From: Lawsonibacter sp.
GTDB lineage: Bacteria; Bacillota; Clostridia; Oscillospirales; Oscillospiraceae
DNA: 34,641 nt
NCBI GenBank assembly: GCA_022791075.1
Contig: JAAVYL010000016.1
Span: 1 to 34,641, forward strand
Reading direction: 5' to 3'
Both the position numbers and the translations under genes were made by a program. The notes under the pieces are model-generated. The model was given only the letters and a program-made list of their open reading frames with translations, had not been told where the DNA came from and made no database searches. Of this stretch, positions 27,633-34,641 are shown one piece after another (the first letter of the stretch is position 1; each line of letters begins with the position of its first letter).

Positions 27633-28304
27633 TTGAGCTTCAACGACATTTTCAAATCCAGCTTTTTGGAAAACATCAACAGTGTCAGTGTGTTGGATAT
27701 GGTGATTGCTCTGGCACTGGCTTTTGGTCTGGGACTCTTTATTTTCCTGGTCTATCAGAAGACCTTTTCCGGCGTAATGTACTCCTCCAGCTTCGGTGTA
27801 GCTCTGGTGGCACTGACCATGATTACCACCTTGGTCATCCTGGCGGTGACCAGCAACGTGGTGCTGTCTCTAGGCATGGTGGGTGCACTGTCCATTGTTC
27901 GGTTCCGCACCGCCATTAAAGAGCCCATGGACATCGTATTTCTGTTCTGGTCCATTGCCGTGGGCATTGTTCTGGCTGCCGGACTGATCCCTCTGGCTGT
28001 GTTGGGCAGCGTGTCTGTTGGTGCTGTGCTGCTGATTTTTGTCAACAAAAAATCTTACGTAAACCCCTATATTCTGGTTCTCCAGTGCGGAAACCGGGAC
28101 AGTGAGCTCCAGGCCATAAGCTATCTGGACAGCTGCGTCCAGCGGTGTGCAGTCAAAAGCAAGACGGTGCAGAAAAGTGGAATCGAGTTGAATTTGGAGG
28201 TAAGACTCAAGCAAAACGACACTGGATTTTTAAACGTCCTGACCGAGATGGAGGGGATACACAGCGCCGTCCTGGTTAGCTATAACGGAGACTATATGGG
28301 ATAA
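27633..28304 (+). CDS. DUF4956 membrane protein
   Basis: A 223-residue membrane protein with about four helices in its first 140 residues (around 21-42, 50-75, 78-90 with the conserved SLGMVGALSIVRFRTAIKEP loop, and 103-135) and a soluble C-terminal domain of about 80 residues with a ferredoxin-like look. The central loop is the hallmark of DUF4956. Start is TTG, with AAGGAGG 8 nt upstream. The family co-occurs with VTC and CotH genes in many bacteria, but its activity is unknown. Spacing of 11 nt to the CotH gene supports one transcript. Confidence 0.86.
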   Translation: MSFNDIFKSSFLENINSVSVLDMVIALALAFGLGLFIFLVYQKTFSGVMYSSSFGVALVALTMITTLVILAVTSNVVLSLGMVGALSIVRFRTAIKEPMDIVFLFWSIAVGIVLAAGLIPLAVLGSVSVGAVLLIFVNKKSYVNPYILVLQCGNRDSELQAISYLDSCVQRCAVKSKTVQKSGIELNLEVRLKQNDTGFLNVLTEMEGIHSAVLVSYNGDYMG

Positions 28305-28315
28305 GGAGGCTGGAC

Positions 28316-30127
28316 ATGTCCACTCACCGACAGATTGACCGCATTTGTATTGGTGGCCTGCTCCTCTCCCTTCTCCTGACCCTTCTCTTTGTCAACGGGG
28401 AAGCCTTCGGTCTCAAGGCCGCCTCCCGGGTCATGGGCTATGAGGACCGGCTTTTTGATACCACCCAGGTTCACAGAATTGAGATCGTCATGGATGACTG
28501 GAGCGCGTTTTTGGAGACCTGCGAAAACGAGGAATACGCCCCCTGCACTGTGGTCATTGACGGAGAGAGCTGCCAAAACGTGGGGCTTCGGGCCAAGGGC
28601 AACACCTCTCTCACCACAGTTTCCGCCATGGGCAGCAGCCGGTATAGCTTTAAAATTGAATTTGACCAGTACGACAGCGGAAAGAGCTACCATGGCCTGG
28701 ATAAGCTCTGCCTCAACAACATTATCCAGGACAACACCTATATGAAAGACTATCTCACATACCGGCTGATGGAGCAGTTCGGCGTGGACGCTCCCCTGTG
28801 CAGCTTTGTCTACATCACTGTCAACGGGCAGGATTGGGGCCTGTACCTGGCTGTGGAAGGACTGGAGGAGGGCTTTCTCCAGCGCAGCTATGGCCGGCAG
28901 GCGGGAGAGCTTTATAAGCCGGACAGCATGAGCTTTGGCGCAGGCCGGGGCAACGGCATGGATTTCCGCATGGACGGCGTGGATGCTGACAGGCAGAAAA
29001 ACCTTACACCCAGGGCAGGTGGCAGGACAGACCTGGCCGGGGGCAAGGGATTTGCCAAACCGCCTTCCGGAGGGGAGTTTAGCGGCATGGGCTCTGCAGA
29101 CGTGAAGCTTCAGTACATCGACGATGACCCGGACAGCTATGCCAATATCTTTGACAACGCCAAAACCGATGTGTCCAGAGCGGACCAGGAACGGCTGATT
29201 CAAGCTCTGAGGTCCCTCAGTACAGGGGATGTGGAGCAGGCGCTGGATGTTGACAAGGTTCTGCGCTACTTTGCAGTCCACAACTTTGTGGTCAACGGCG
29301 ACAGCTACACCGGCTCCATGATTCACAATTACTACCTCTATGAGCAGGATGGACTTCTGTCCATGCTCCCCTGGGACTATAACCTGGCCTTTGGCACCTT
29401 CCAGTCTCAGGACGCCGGCAGTGCGGTTAACGACCCCATTGACACCCCCCTGTCGGTCACCGGCTCCGGCGACCGGCCCATGATTGACTGGATTTTCAGC
29501 AGTGAAACCTATACCCAGCTGTACCACCAGTACTTTGCAGAGCTTTTGGAAACCACAGATCCCGGCAGTCTGATTGACGAGGCCTATGAGCTCATCTCCT
29601 CCTATGTGGAGCGGGACCCCACAAAATTCTGTACCTATGAGGAATTTGAAGCCGGCGTATCCGCCCTGAAGGTCTTCTGCCAGCTTCGAGCTGAGAGTAT
29701 CTCCGGCCAGCTGGCCGGGACAATTCCCTCCACCAGCCAGGGCCAGTCCGCTCAGCCGGAGTCTCTGGTGGACTCCTCCGGGCTTGATCTGGCCGACATG
29801 GGGACCATGGGCTTTGGCGGACCTGCTGGAGGAGCAATGGACCTGGAGAGGCCTGAGGATTTTCCAGACGGTCTTCAAAAGGGCGAATTCAGCGCCGCCC
29901 CGGACGGCACGCCCCCGGCAGAACAGAGCGGAGCCCAATTCCAGTTCCAGGGAGTGCCCGCCGGATTCCCCGGAGAAAATGTTCCGAATGAACCCCCGCT
30001 CCCTGGAGAAGAAGCCGCCAGCTCCCTGAACTACGCCTCCATCGCTCTCCTGGCGGGCTCCTTTGTGATTCTGCTGCTGGGCCTGCTGGCCGCATTCCGG
30101 TTCCGGCGGTTTGGGCCACGGGGCTGA
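28316..30127 (+). CDS. CotH kinase-family protein with N- and C-terminal membrane segments
   Basis: A 603-residue protein. Residues 12-30 form a signal peptide or anchor, placing the body outside the membrane. The CotH fold is marked by GLRAKGNTSL (about 93-102), the LDKLCLNNIIQDNTYMKDYL block, APLCSFVYITVNGQDWGLYL and the LPWDYNLAFG motif near residue 355. In Bacillus, CotH is an atypical kinase that phosphorylates spore coat proteins. A Gly/Asp-rich insert (about 203-262) splits the kinase fold. A long Pro/Gly/Gln-rich linker (about 465-568) leads to a second membrane helix (about 573-594) ended by RFRRFGPRG. That architecture suggests a cell-surface rather than spore-coat role here. ATG with AAGGAGG upstream. 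The substrate is unknown. Confidence 0.88.
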   Translation: MSTHRQIDRICIGGLLLSLLLTLLFVNGEAFGLKAASRVMGYEDRLFDTTQVHRIEIVMDDWSAFLETCENEEYAPCTVVIDGESCQNVGLRAKGNTSLTTVSAMGSSRYSFKIEFDQYDSGKSYHGLDKLCLNNIIQDNTYMKDYLTYRLMEQFGVDAPLCSFVYITVNGQDWGLYLAVEGLEEGFLQRSYGRQAGELYKPDSMSFGAGRGNGMDFRMDGVDADRQKNLTPRAGGRTDLAGGKGFAKPPSGGEFSGMGSADVKLQYIDDDPDSYANIFDNAKTDVSRADQERLIQALRSLSTGDVEQALDVDKVLRYFAVHNFVVNGDSYTGSMIHNYYLYEQDGLLSMLPWDYNLAFGTFQSQDAGSAVNDPIDTPLSVTGSGDRPMIDWIFSSETYTQLYHQYFAELLETTDPGSLIDEAYELISSYVERDPTKFCTYEEFEAGVSALKVFCQLRAESISGQLAGTIPSTSQGQSAQPESLVDSSGLDLADMGTMGFGGPAGGAMDLERPEDFPDGLQKGEFSAAPDGTPPAEQSGAQFQFQGVPAGFPGENVPNEPPLPGEEAASSLNYASIALLAGSFVILLLGLLAAFRFRRFGPRG

Positions 30128-30134
30128 AAAAAGG

Positions 30135-30169
30135 AAAACCGGACCAGATTGTCAGTCTGGTCCGGTTCT
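30135..30169. terminator. Terminator between the CotH and YfcC genes
   Basis: A perfect 12-bp stem (AACCGGACCAGA, 30137-30148, with TCTGGTCCGGTT, 30156-30167) and a 7-nt loop. On the minus strand it is followed by TTCCTTTTTT, so it terminates yfcC well. The plus-strand T-run is short (TTCTTC). Confidence 0.85.
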
Positions 30170-30185
30170 TCAGCCGGAGCGTTTC

Positions 30186-31592
30186 TTAATAGCCAATGGC
30201 GGAGGCTATTATAATTAGGACAGTTGCAGCAATATAGATAATGCCCAGGAACGGCAGAATAAATTTCAGCCACTTGTTGAAGGGGATGCGGGAGTAGGAC
30301 AGGCAGGCCACCACCAGGGCCACGCTGGGGTAACCCAGGTTGCTCAGGCCGTCGCCAAACTGGAAAGCCAGGATGGTCACCTGCTTGCTCATGCCAATGA
30401 GTTCCGCCACGGGCATAAGGATGGGCATGGTAACCAGACACTGACTGCTGCCCGAGGGGATAAAGAAGTTGATAACACTTTGAACCAGCATCATTCCCAC
30501 GCCGGTGAGGGCAGCGGGCAAACCTGCCAGCAGAGGGGCCAGGGCATGAACGATGGTGTAAGTAATCTGGCCGTTGTCCATAATCACGGAGATGCCCCGG
30601 GCCACTCCAATGGCCATAGCGGCCACAAAGATACCTTCCGCACCCTTCAGCATGGTTTCGGCAATTTTGGCGCTGTTGTAACCGGCGATGACTCCACACA
30701 GAACGGCGGAAATCAGATAGACCGCGCCCATGTCTGTGGGGCTCCAGCCCCAAGCAATGCTGCCGTAGACTACCAGAGCGATGGTGAGGCAGAAGACGAG
30801 GAGAATCAGCTTGCGGCGGGCATCAAACTCCAGACCGGCGGTCACATCCTTGTTGTCCATGTCGGAGTAGTCCTTGCCATAGACCAGGCTCTTCGTGGGA
30901 TCCTTCTTCACCCGCTCCGCGTAGCGCAGGACAAACCAGATGGCGATGGCGCCGAAGACCACCAGTACCACCAGCCGGTAGCCCAATCCGGAGTACATGG
31001 GCAGTCCCCCCAGATTCTGGGCGGTGCCTGTGGTCCACGGGTTGGTGGGGCCGGCGGTCCAGCCAATAATATCGCTGACTACGATGATAGCCATTCCGGT
31101 GACCACATCGTATCCCAGCATCAGTGCGATGGAGATACCGATGGGCAGGAAGGGGATGCAGCCCTCAAACATGGAGGGGAAAGCGCCGATACACAGGAAA
31201 AACACCATAATGCCAGCCAGAATGAACTTGCCGTTCTTGTCTCCTAGCTTTCTGGCCATGCCCACCAGGGCCGCCCGAATCGCACCAGTGGAGTCCACCA
31301 GGTGGACAAATGCGCCGATGGTGAAAATCATGCTCAGCAGCGTAATCTGCATTTGAATGCCCTGGGGAATTGCTTTCAAAAAGTCAAAAATTCCAACCGG
31401 GGTTCGGTCCACATAGTGAAAACTGTCTGGGTCCACAGCAGTCACACCGTTTACTGTGACCATGTCATACTGGCTGGCCGGTAAAATCCAAGTCAGGACA
31501 GCCATCAGGGCCAGCAGCAAAACCAGAACCACAAAGGGGTGGGGAAATTCCCACTTCTTTTTGCGCAGGGTCTCTCCGGTATGTTCGCTCAT
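30186..31592 (-). CDS. YfcC-family membrane carrier (C4-dicarboxylate/basic amino acid-type)
   Basis: A 468-residue transporter with about 12 helices. The N-terminal PHPFVVLVLLLALMAVLTWILPASQ and the conserved FIIGAF/IGAFPSMFEGCIPFLPIG region, followed by SDIIGWTAGPTNPWT, are typical of the YfcC group. Relatives include C4-dicarboxylate anaerobic carriers and arginine/ornithine-type exchangers, so the substrate is open. ATG with GAGGAGG upstream. It appears monocistronic, with its own terminator and an upstream direct repeat. Confidence 0.84.
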   Translation of the reverse strand: MSEHTGETLRKKKWEFPHPFVVLVLLLALMAVLTWILPASQYDMVTVNGVTAVDPDSFHYVDRTPVGIFDFLKAIPQGIQMQITLLSMIFTIGAFVHLVDSTGAIRAALVGMARKLGDKNGKFILAGIMVFFLCIGAFPSMFEGCIPFLPIGISIALMLGYDVVTGMAIIVVSDIIGWTAGPTNPWTTGTAQNLGGLPMYSGLGYRLVVLVVFGAIAIWFVLRYAERVKKDPTKSLVYGKDYSDMDNKDVTAGLEFDARRKLILLVFCLTIALVVYGSIAWGWSPTDMGAVYLISAVLCGVIAGYNSAKIAETMLKGAEGIFVAAMAIGVARGISVIMDNGQITYTIVHALAPLLAGLPAALTGVGMMLVQSVINFFIPSGSSQCLVTMPILMPVAELIGMSKQVTILAFQFGDGLSNLGYPSVALVVACLSYSRIPFNKWLKFILPFLGIIYIAATVLIIIASAIGY

Positions 31593-31685
31593 GTACAGTA
31601 CCTCCTCAACGATATTCGACGGCCCGTCCGGTTTTTCCGGCTCCGCTGTCCCGCTTCGACGCGTTTCTCTCCCGGTTCCACGGAC

Positions 31686-31719
31686 AGTCTATCAAATTGT
31701 TGTTGAAGAAACGTTGAAA
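31686..31719 (-). promoter_or_regulatory. Candidate regulatory repeat and -10 upstream of yfcC
   Basis: On the minus strand, TTTCAAC and CTTCAAC are separated by 4 bp (31719-31702), and TAGACT (31691-31686) begins 10 bp later. The geometry is like that upstream of the VTC operon. The heptamers are imperfect and the -10 is weak, so this is tentative. Confidence 0.3.
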
Positions 31720-31759
31720 CAGTTCGATACTCTGCTAAAGAGGCACGAATCGAAAGGAT

Positions 31760-32824
31760 TTATGGCCTGCACCGTCCACAGGGCTCATACCCCGCCAAAA
31801 CAGCCTGAAGCCGGGTGAGGAAAACAACCCGCTTCTCCTCCTGAATGGTCTTTGCGGAGGCACAGTCCGGCAAGTGGAATTTTCCGGTTCCGGAGTTTCC
31901 AATGTAGGTTTGGAGGGTGGGCTGGCCTGTGGGATTGGTGGCGGTATCCGCCTCCTTCTCGGTGCGGAAGGTGATGGTATCGCCATTGCTCTCAGCAATT
32001 ACATGGCCCTGCATATCGGTGCGGTAGACCTCTGCCCCCAGATCCCGATACCGGCTGAGCACCTCATCAGAGGGGTGACCATAGCTGTTCCCCTCCCCCA
32101 CTGAAATCACCGTATACTTGGGATTGACTTCCCGAAGAAAAACATAACTGCTGGAGGTGTCGCTACCGTGGTGGCCGGACTTCAGCACATCCGCCTTCAA
32201 ATCGGCCCCGGAATCAATCAGGTCCCGCTCAGCCCCTGTCTCCATATCTCCGGTGAAGAGAAACGAAGTCCTTCCATAATCAATGCGCAGGACAATCGAG
32301 GTGTCGTTGGTGTCGTCATACTCCATCACCGGTCCCAGAATCTCCACCTGGGCGGAGCCAAGGGAGAATTTGTCGCCTGGTTCAGGCACTGTAAGGGTTT
32401 TTCCCTGTTCACCCAGATACTTCACCATATCCCGGAATACCTTGGAGCTGTACTCCGTTACCGGACACAGGGCAACGTCCACAGAAGCATAGTTCAGTGC
32501 ACCGGACAGCCCGCCGATGTGGTCCTCATGCGCATGGCTGGCTACCATGTAGTCCAGATGCTTGGCCCCATGCCGCTCCAGGTATGCGTATACCAGGTCA
32601 GAGTCCTCTGCGTTGCCGCCGTCAATGAGCATAAAGTGTCCGTCACATTCCACCAGGGCCGCGTCCGCCTGACCCACATCAATGAAGTGGACAGCAAAGC
32701 TGCTCCCCTCTCCAGACACACTCTCCGAACCAGATTGTTCCTGGTTGATCAGGAAAAATACCACAACTAACGAGATCAGAATGACCAAGACCAGAATCAT
32801 TCCTGCGTTTTTTCTCTGTTTCAT
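31760..32824 (-). CDS. ComEC/Rec2-like MBL-fold metallo-hydrolase, membrane-anchored
   Basis: A 354-residue protein with an N-terminal signal or anchor (about residues 9-25), a metallo-beta-lactamase domain and a small C-terminal cysteine domain. The family's HxHxDH motif is present in ASHAHEDHIGG, with FIDVGQADAALVE before it and LKSGHHGSDTSSS (the second metal histidines) after it, as in the hydrolase part of ComEC. No ComEC channel helices are present. The tail (about residues 305-354) has GKFHLPDCASAK and YEPCGRCRP, a pattern seen in Ada-like zinc mini-domains on extracytoplasmic nucleases. ATG at 32824 with GGAGGAG upstream; the frame to 32914 runs into the preceding gene and is rejected. 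Likely an extracellular nuclease or phosphodiesterase. Confidence 0.82.
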   Translation of the reverse strand: MKQRKNAGMILVLVILISLVVVFFLINQEQSGSESVSGEGSSFAVHFIDVGQADAALVECDGHFMLIDGGNAEDSDLVYAYLERHGAKHLDYMVASHAHEDHIGGLSGALNYASVDVALCPVTEYSSKVFRDMVKYLGEQGKTLTVPEPGDKFSLGSAQVEILGPVMEYDDTNDTSIVLRIDYGRTSFLFTGDMETGAERDLIDSGADLKADVLKSGHHGSDTSSSYVFLREVNPKYTVISVGEGNSYGHPSDEVLSRYRDLGAEVYRTDMQGHVIAESNGDTITFRTEKEADTATNPTGQPTLQTYIGNSGTGKFHLPDCASAKTIQEEKRVVFLTRLQAVLAGYEPCGRCRP

Positions 32825-32828
32825 ACTC

Positions 32829-33593
32829 TCACTCCTCCGAATCCTCAGGCAGCGGGCGGCGGCGGTGCTCCACAGGACCCCAAGCGGGCAGGGGCAGACG
32901 CTGCATAGCACCAAATGTTTGGGCCTTCAGTCCCGGATACCGGCCCTGAAGCTCATAAATCAGCTCCTTGATCTCCTGGCGTTTGGTGCTTCCATCGACG
33001 GGACAGGTGCTGCGCACCACAGGCAGCTCCAGCCGCTGCGCGGTGCGGCGGATCAGACTCTCTCCACAGTAGAGCAGGGGGCGAATCTGGGTAATACCGG
33101 TTCGGTCCAGATAGGTGACGGGCTGAAAGCAGGACAGCCGCCCCTCGAAGATCAGGGACATATAAAAGGTCTCAATGGCGTCATCGTAGTGGTGGCCCAA
33201 GGCAATCTTCCGGATCCCCCGATCCTGAATAGCCATGTGGAGAGCCCCACGCCGCATCTTGGAACACAGAGCACAGGGATTTTTCTCCTGCCGGGCATTG
33301 AAAATAACCCAGCGGATTTGGGTGGGAATCACCGTGTAAGGTACGTCCAGGTCTTGACAAAGCCGCTGCACCGGGCCGAAATCGTTCCCTTGGGCAAGGT
33401 CCTCTGTGCCAGGATCCAGTGTAATTGCCTCCAGGGTAAATGGGACAGGATAGAATTTCTTCAGCTTGGCCAGAGCCATCAGCAGGATCAGGGAATCCTT
33501 TCCCCCGGACACCCCAACTGCAATCCGGTCGCCAGGCTGTATCATACTGTAGTCCTCCACACACCGCCGGGTGAGGGAAAGTATCTTATTCAA
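32829..33593 (-). CDS. TtcA-family PP-loop ATPase (tRNA 2-thiolation-like)
   Basis: An adenylating PP-loop enzyme, 254 residues from the TTG at 33593. The ATP-binding loop SGGKDS is at 29-34. NPCALCSKMRRG holds a CxxC pair and GHHYDDAIET is the family's second conserved block; a further cysteine lies in RSTCPVDGST. TtcA proteins use these cysteines for an iron-sulfur cluster and make 2-thiocytidine in tRNA; substrate here is inferred from family only. The TTG has AAAGGAGG 7 nt upstream and is preferred over the open frame to 33683. The downstream hydrolase gene starts 4 nt after its stop, so they are one transcript. Confidence 0.85.
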   Translation of the reverse strand: MNKILSLTRRCVEDYSMIQPGDRIAVGVSGGKDSLILLMALAKLKKFYPVPFTLEAITLDPGTEDLAQGNDFGPVQRLCQDLDVPYTVIPTQIRWVIFNARQEKNPCALCSKMRRGALHMAIQDRGIRKIALGHHYDDAIETFYMSLIFEGRLSCFQPVTYLDRTGITQIRPLLYCGESLIRRTAQRLELPVVRSTCPVDGSTKRQEIKELIYELQGRYPGLKAQTFGAMQRLPLPAWGPVEHRRRPLPEDSEE

Positions 33594-33695
33594 CAGGGAA
33601 CCTCCTTTAAAGGCAGGGCGGATGCTTCGCCGCTGCTCTGGATAGATCTGCACCTTCTGATATAAAGGCAAGGGCCTTGCCACTATTGCCAGTAT

Positions 33696-33724
33696 ATTCT
33701 ACCACAAACGCCTGCTTTCGGCAA
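33696..33724 (-). promoter_or_regulatory. Promoter of the TtcA-like gene and hydrolase
   Basis: On the minus strand TTGCCG (33724-33719), 17 bp and TAGAAT (33701-33696). The leader to the TTG at 33593 is about 95 nt and carries two short hairpins. Confidence 0.55.
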
Positions 33725-33826
33725 GCAAAAAACGAAATTTAAAAGTTAGATATCAAGAGCATATAGGAGAAAAAGCGAGGAAACAAGAGATATAAAAGTT
33801 TTTCTTAAATTTTCTCCAAAAAGGCG

Positions 33827-33855
33827 TTGACACCGAAACCACAGCGTACTATAAT
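33827..33855 (+). promoter_or_regulatory. Strong consensus promoter of rplM-rpsI
   Basis: TTGACA (33827-33832), a 17-bp spacer and TATAAT (33850-33855), an exact match to the vegetative consensus. It suits highly expressed ribosomal protein genes. Confidence 0.9.
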
Positions 33856-33945
33856 ACAACACGCTCCGTTTGTACAGCTTTCGGGGTAAAATGTTTTGAA
33901 TAAAGCATTTTTCACATAAATGTAAGGAAATTGGAGGTTAACCCT

Positions 33946-34377
33946 ATGTCCACATTCATGGCCAAAACGGGCAGCATGGAGCGGAAATGGTATGTTGTCG
34001 ACGCCGCTGGAAAGCCCATGGGCAAGACAGCTGTCATCGCCGCTGATCTGCTGCGGGGCAAGCGCAAGCCCGAGTTCACTCCCAACGCCGACTGTGGCGA
34101 CTTTGTCATCATCATCAACGCCGAGAAGGCGGTACTCACCGGCAAGAAGCTGGATCAGAAGTACTACCGCACCCACTCCGGCTGGGTGGGTGGTCTGAAG
34201 GAGACCAAGTACCGCACCCTGATGCAGACCAAGCCTGAGCTGGCTATGAAGCTGGCTGTTAAGGGCATGATGCCTAAGAATACTCTGTCCCGGGACGCCC
34301 TGACCCGCCTGCACATCTGCCGCGGCGGCGAGCACAGCCATGCTGCCCAGAAGCCTGAGCTCTGGGACGCTGAGTAA
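33946..34377 (+). CDS. rplM: Ribosomal protein L13 (uL13)
   Basis: Large ribosomal subunit protein that binds 23S rRNA early in assembly. It has 143 residues, normal for the family. [16 protein letters not shown], the [17 protein letters not shown] block and the C-terminal [13 protein letters not shown] are conserved. The ATG at 33946 has GGAGG 8 nt upstream; the track-length frame to 33931 begins in that site and is rejected. It is in the usual rplM-rpsI pair, with AAGGAGG at the junction. Confidence 0.97.
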   Translation: MSTFMAKTGSMERKWYVVDAAGKPMGKTAVIAADLLRGKRKPEFTPNADCGDFVIIINAEKAVLTGKKLDQKYYRTHSGWVGGLKETKYRTLMQTKPELAMKLAVKGMMPKNTLSRDALTRLHICRGGEHSHAAQKPELWDAE

Positions 34378-34391
34378 GGAGGATTTATAGT

Positions 34392-34641
34392 ATGTATAAG
34401 AGCAAAAAGCCTTATTTCTATGGTACTGGCCGCCGGAAGTCCTCCGTGGCCCGCGTCCATCTGTTTGAGAACGGCACTGGCGCTATCACCATCAACGGCC
34501 GTGATATTGACGACTACTTTGGTCTGGAGACCCTGAAGCTCATCGTCCGCCAGCCCCTGGTCACCACCAATCAGGTGGGCAAGGTAGACGTGGTTGCCAC
34601 TGTCTCCGGCGGCGGCGTCACCGGACAGGCCGGCGCAATCC
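34392..34641 (+). CDS. rpsI: Ribosomal protein S9 (uS9), cut by the window end
   Basis: Small ribosomal subunit protein near the P-site. The first 83 codons are present of about 130. The N-terminal [15 protein letters not shown] and [13 protein letters not shown] motifs are characteristic; the C-terminal basic tail lies outside the window. ATG with AAGGAGG 9 nt upstream, 14 nt after rplM, so cotranscribed. Confidence 0.96.
   Translation, partial: MYKSKKPYFYGTGRRKSSVARVHLFENGTGAITINGRDIDDYFGLETLKLIVRQPLVTTNQVGKVDVVATVSGGGVTGQAGAI

Larger units (their letters stand above)
33594..33945. other. Divergent regulatory region between the TtcA-like gene and rplM
   Basis: A gap of about 350 bp without a credible gene. 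It holds a promoter on each strand, a short palindrome in the minus-strand leader (GGCAAGG, one base, CCTTGCC at 33667-33681), another small hairpin near 33615-33635, and an A-rich stretch (33725-33826). The rplM leader of about 84 nt has only a weak AAAATG/CATTTT stem. An L13-type autoregulatory leader was considered, but its conserved structure cannot be shown by eye. Confidence 0.7.

Noticed and set aside
28292-29938. 548-codon open frame on the minus strand opposite the CotH gene
   Set aside because: It is a shadow of a clearly coding gene: the plus-strand protein has family motifs, a ribosome site and operon context, while the antisense frame shows no recognisable domain.
33862-33945. 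L13 leader RNA before rplM
   Set aside because: The position is right, but only a weak 6-bp stem can be found by eye; a covariance-model search would be needed.

Overview
The window looks like a chromosomal segment of a GC-rich, Gram-positive, endospore-lineage anaerobe of class Clostridia. The best guess is an Oscillospiraceae/Ruminococcaceae-type gut bacterium such as the Flavonifractor/Pseudoflavonifractor group. This rests on several things: strong AGGAGG ribosome binding sites with frequent GTG and TTG starts, a Firmicutes-type nusB-to-recN operon, sporulation-family proteins (YunB, CotH-like), an NAD-dependent DNA ligase, and a DUF362 ferredoxin. The genus is an inference. No rRNA, tRNA, CRISPR array, insertion sequence or prophage was seen.

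Layout. 1-867: the 3' part of tyrS. 868-2200: an orphan tyrosine recombinase whose promoter and leader carry three copies of a 13-bp motif, two of them forming a near-palindrome. 2201-7127 (minus): a DUF362 ferredoxin protein with its own promoter, then a VanZ-like protein, ligA and a DMT transporter read as one unit. 7166-10660 (minus): murD, an aluminium-resistance-type PLP lyase and the sporulation protein yunB. 10671-12623 (minus): a DHFR-family reductase and malic enzyme, the latter divergent from a sodium-dependent NSS transporter (12788-14218).

14268-23816 (minus) is a ten-gene operon: nusB, a TsaD-like gene, xseA, xseB, ispA, dxs, tlyA, nadK, argR, recN. Many of its junctions overlap by 1-8 nt. 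It matches the Bacillus subtilis nusB-folD-xseA-xseB-ispA-dxs-yqxC-ahrC-recN order, except that a diverged TsaD-like ASKHA protein sits where folD would be and nadK is inserted before argR. It couples antitermination, exonuclease VII, isoprenoid precursor synthesis, rRNA methylation, NADP supply, arginine control and DNA repair. 23961-24707 is an unrecognised coiled-coil protein.

24873-30127 is the most interesting block. A histidine kinase/response regulator pair (minus) is divergent from a three-gene operon (plus): a VTC polyphosphate-polymerase-like protein, a DUF4956 membrane protein and a CotH-kinase-family surface protein with a second membrane anchor at its C-terminus. The intergenic region holds a 7-4-7 direct repeat placed like a PhoB/OmpR-family activator site. 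30186-31592 is a YfcC-type carrier. 31760-33593 is a TtcA-like PP-loop ATPase followed by a ComEC-like secreted or anchored metallo-hydrolase. From 33827 a near-ideal promoter drives rplM and rpsI, the latter cut by the window end.

Many apparent open frames on the opposite strand of these genes are shadows and were left out. Several N-termini were moved from the longest open frame to the start with the best ribosome binding site.
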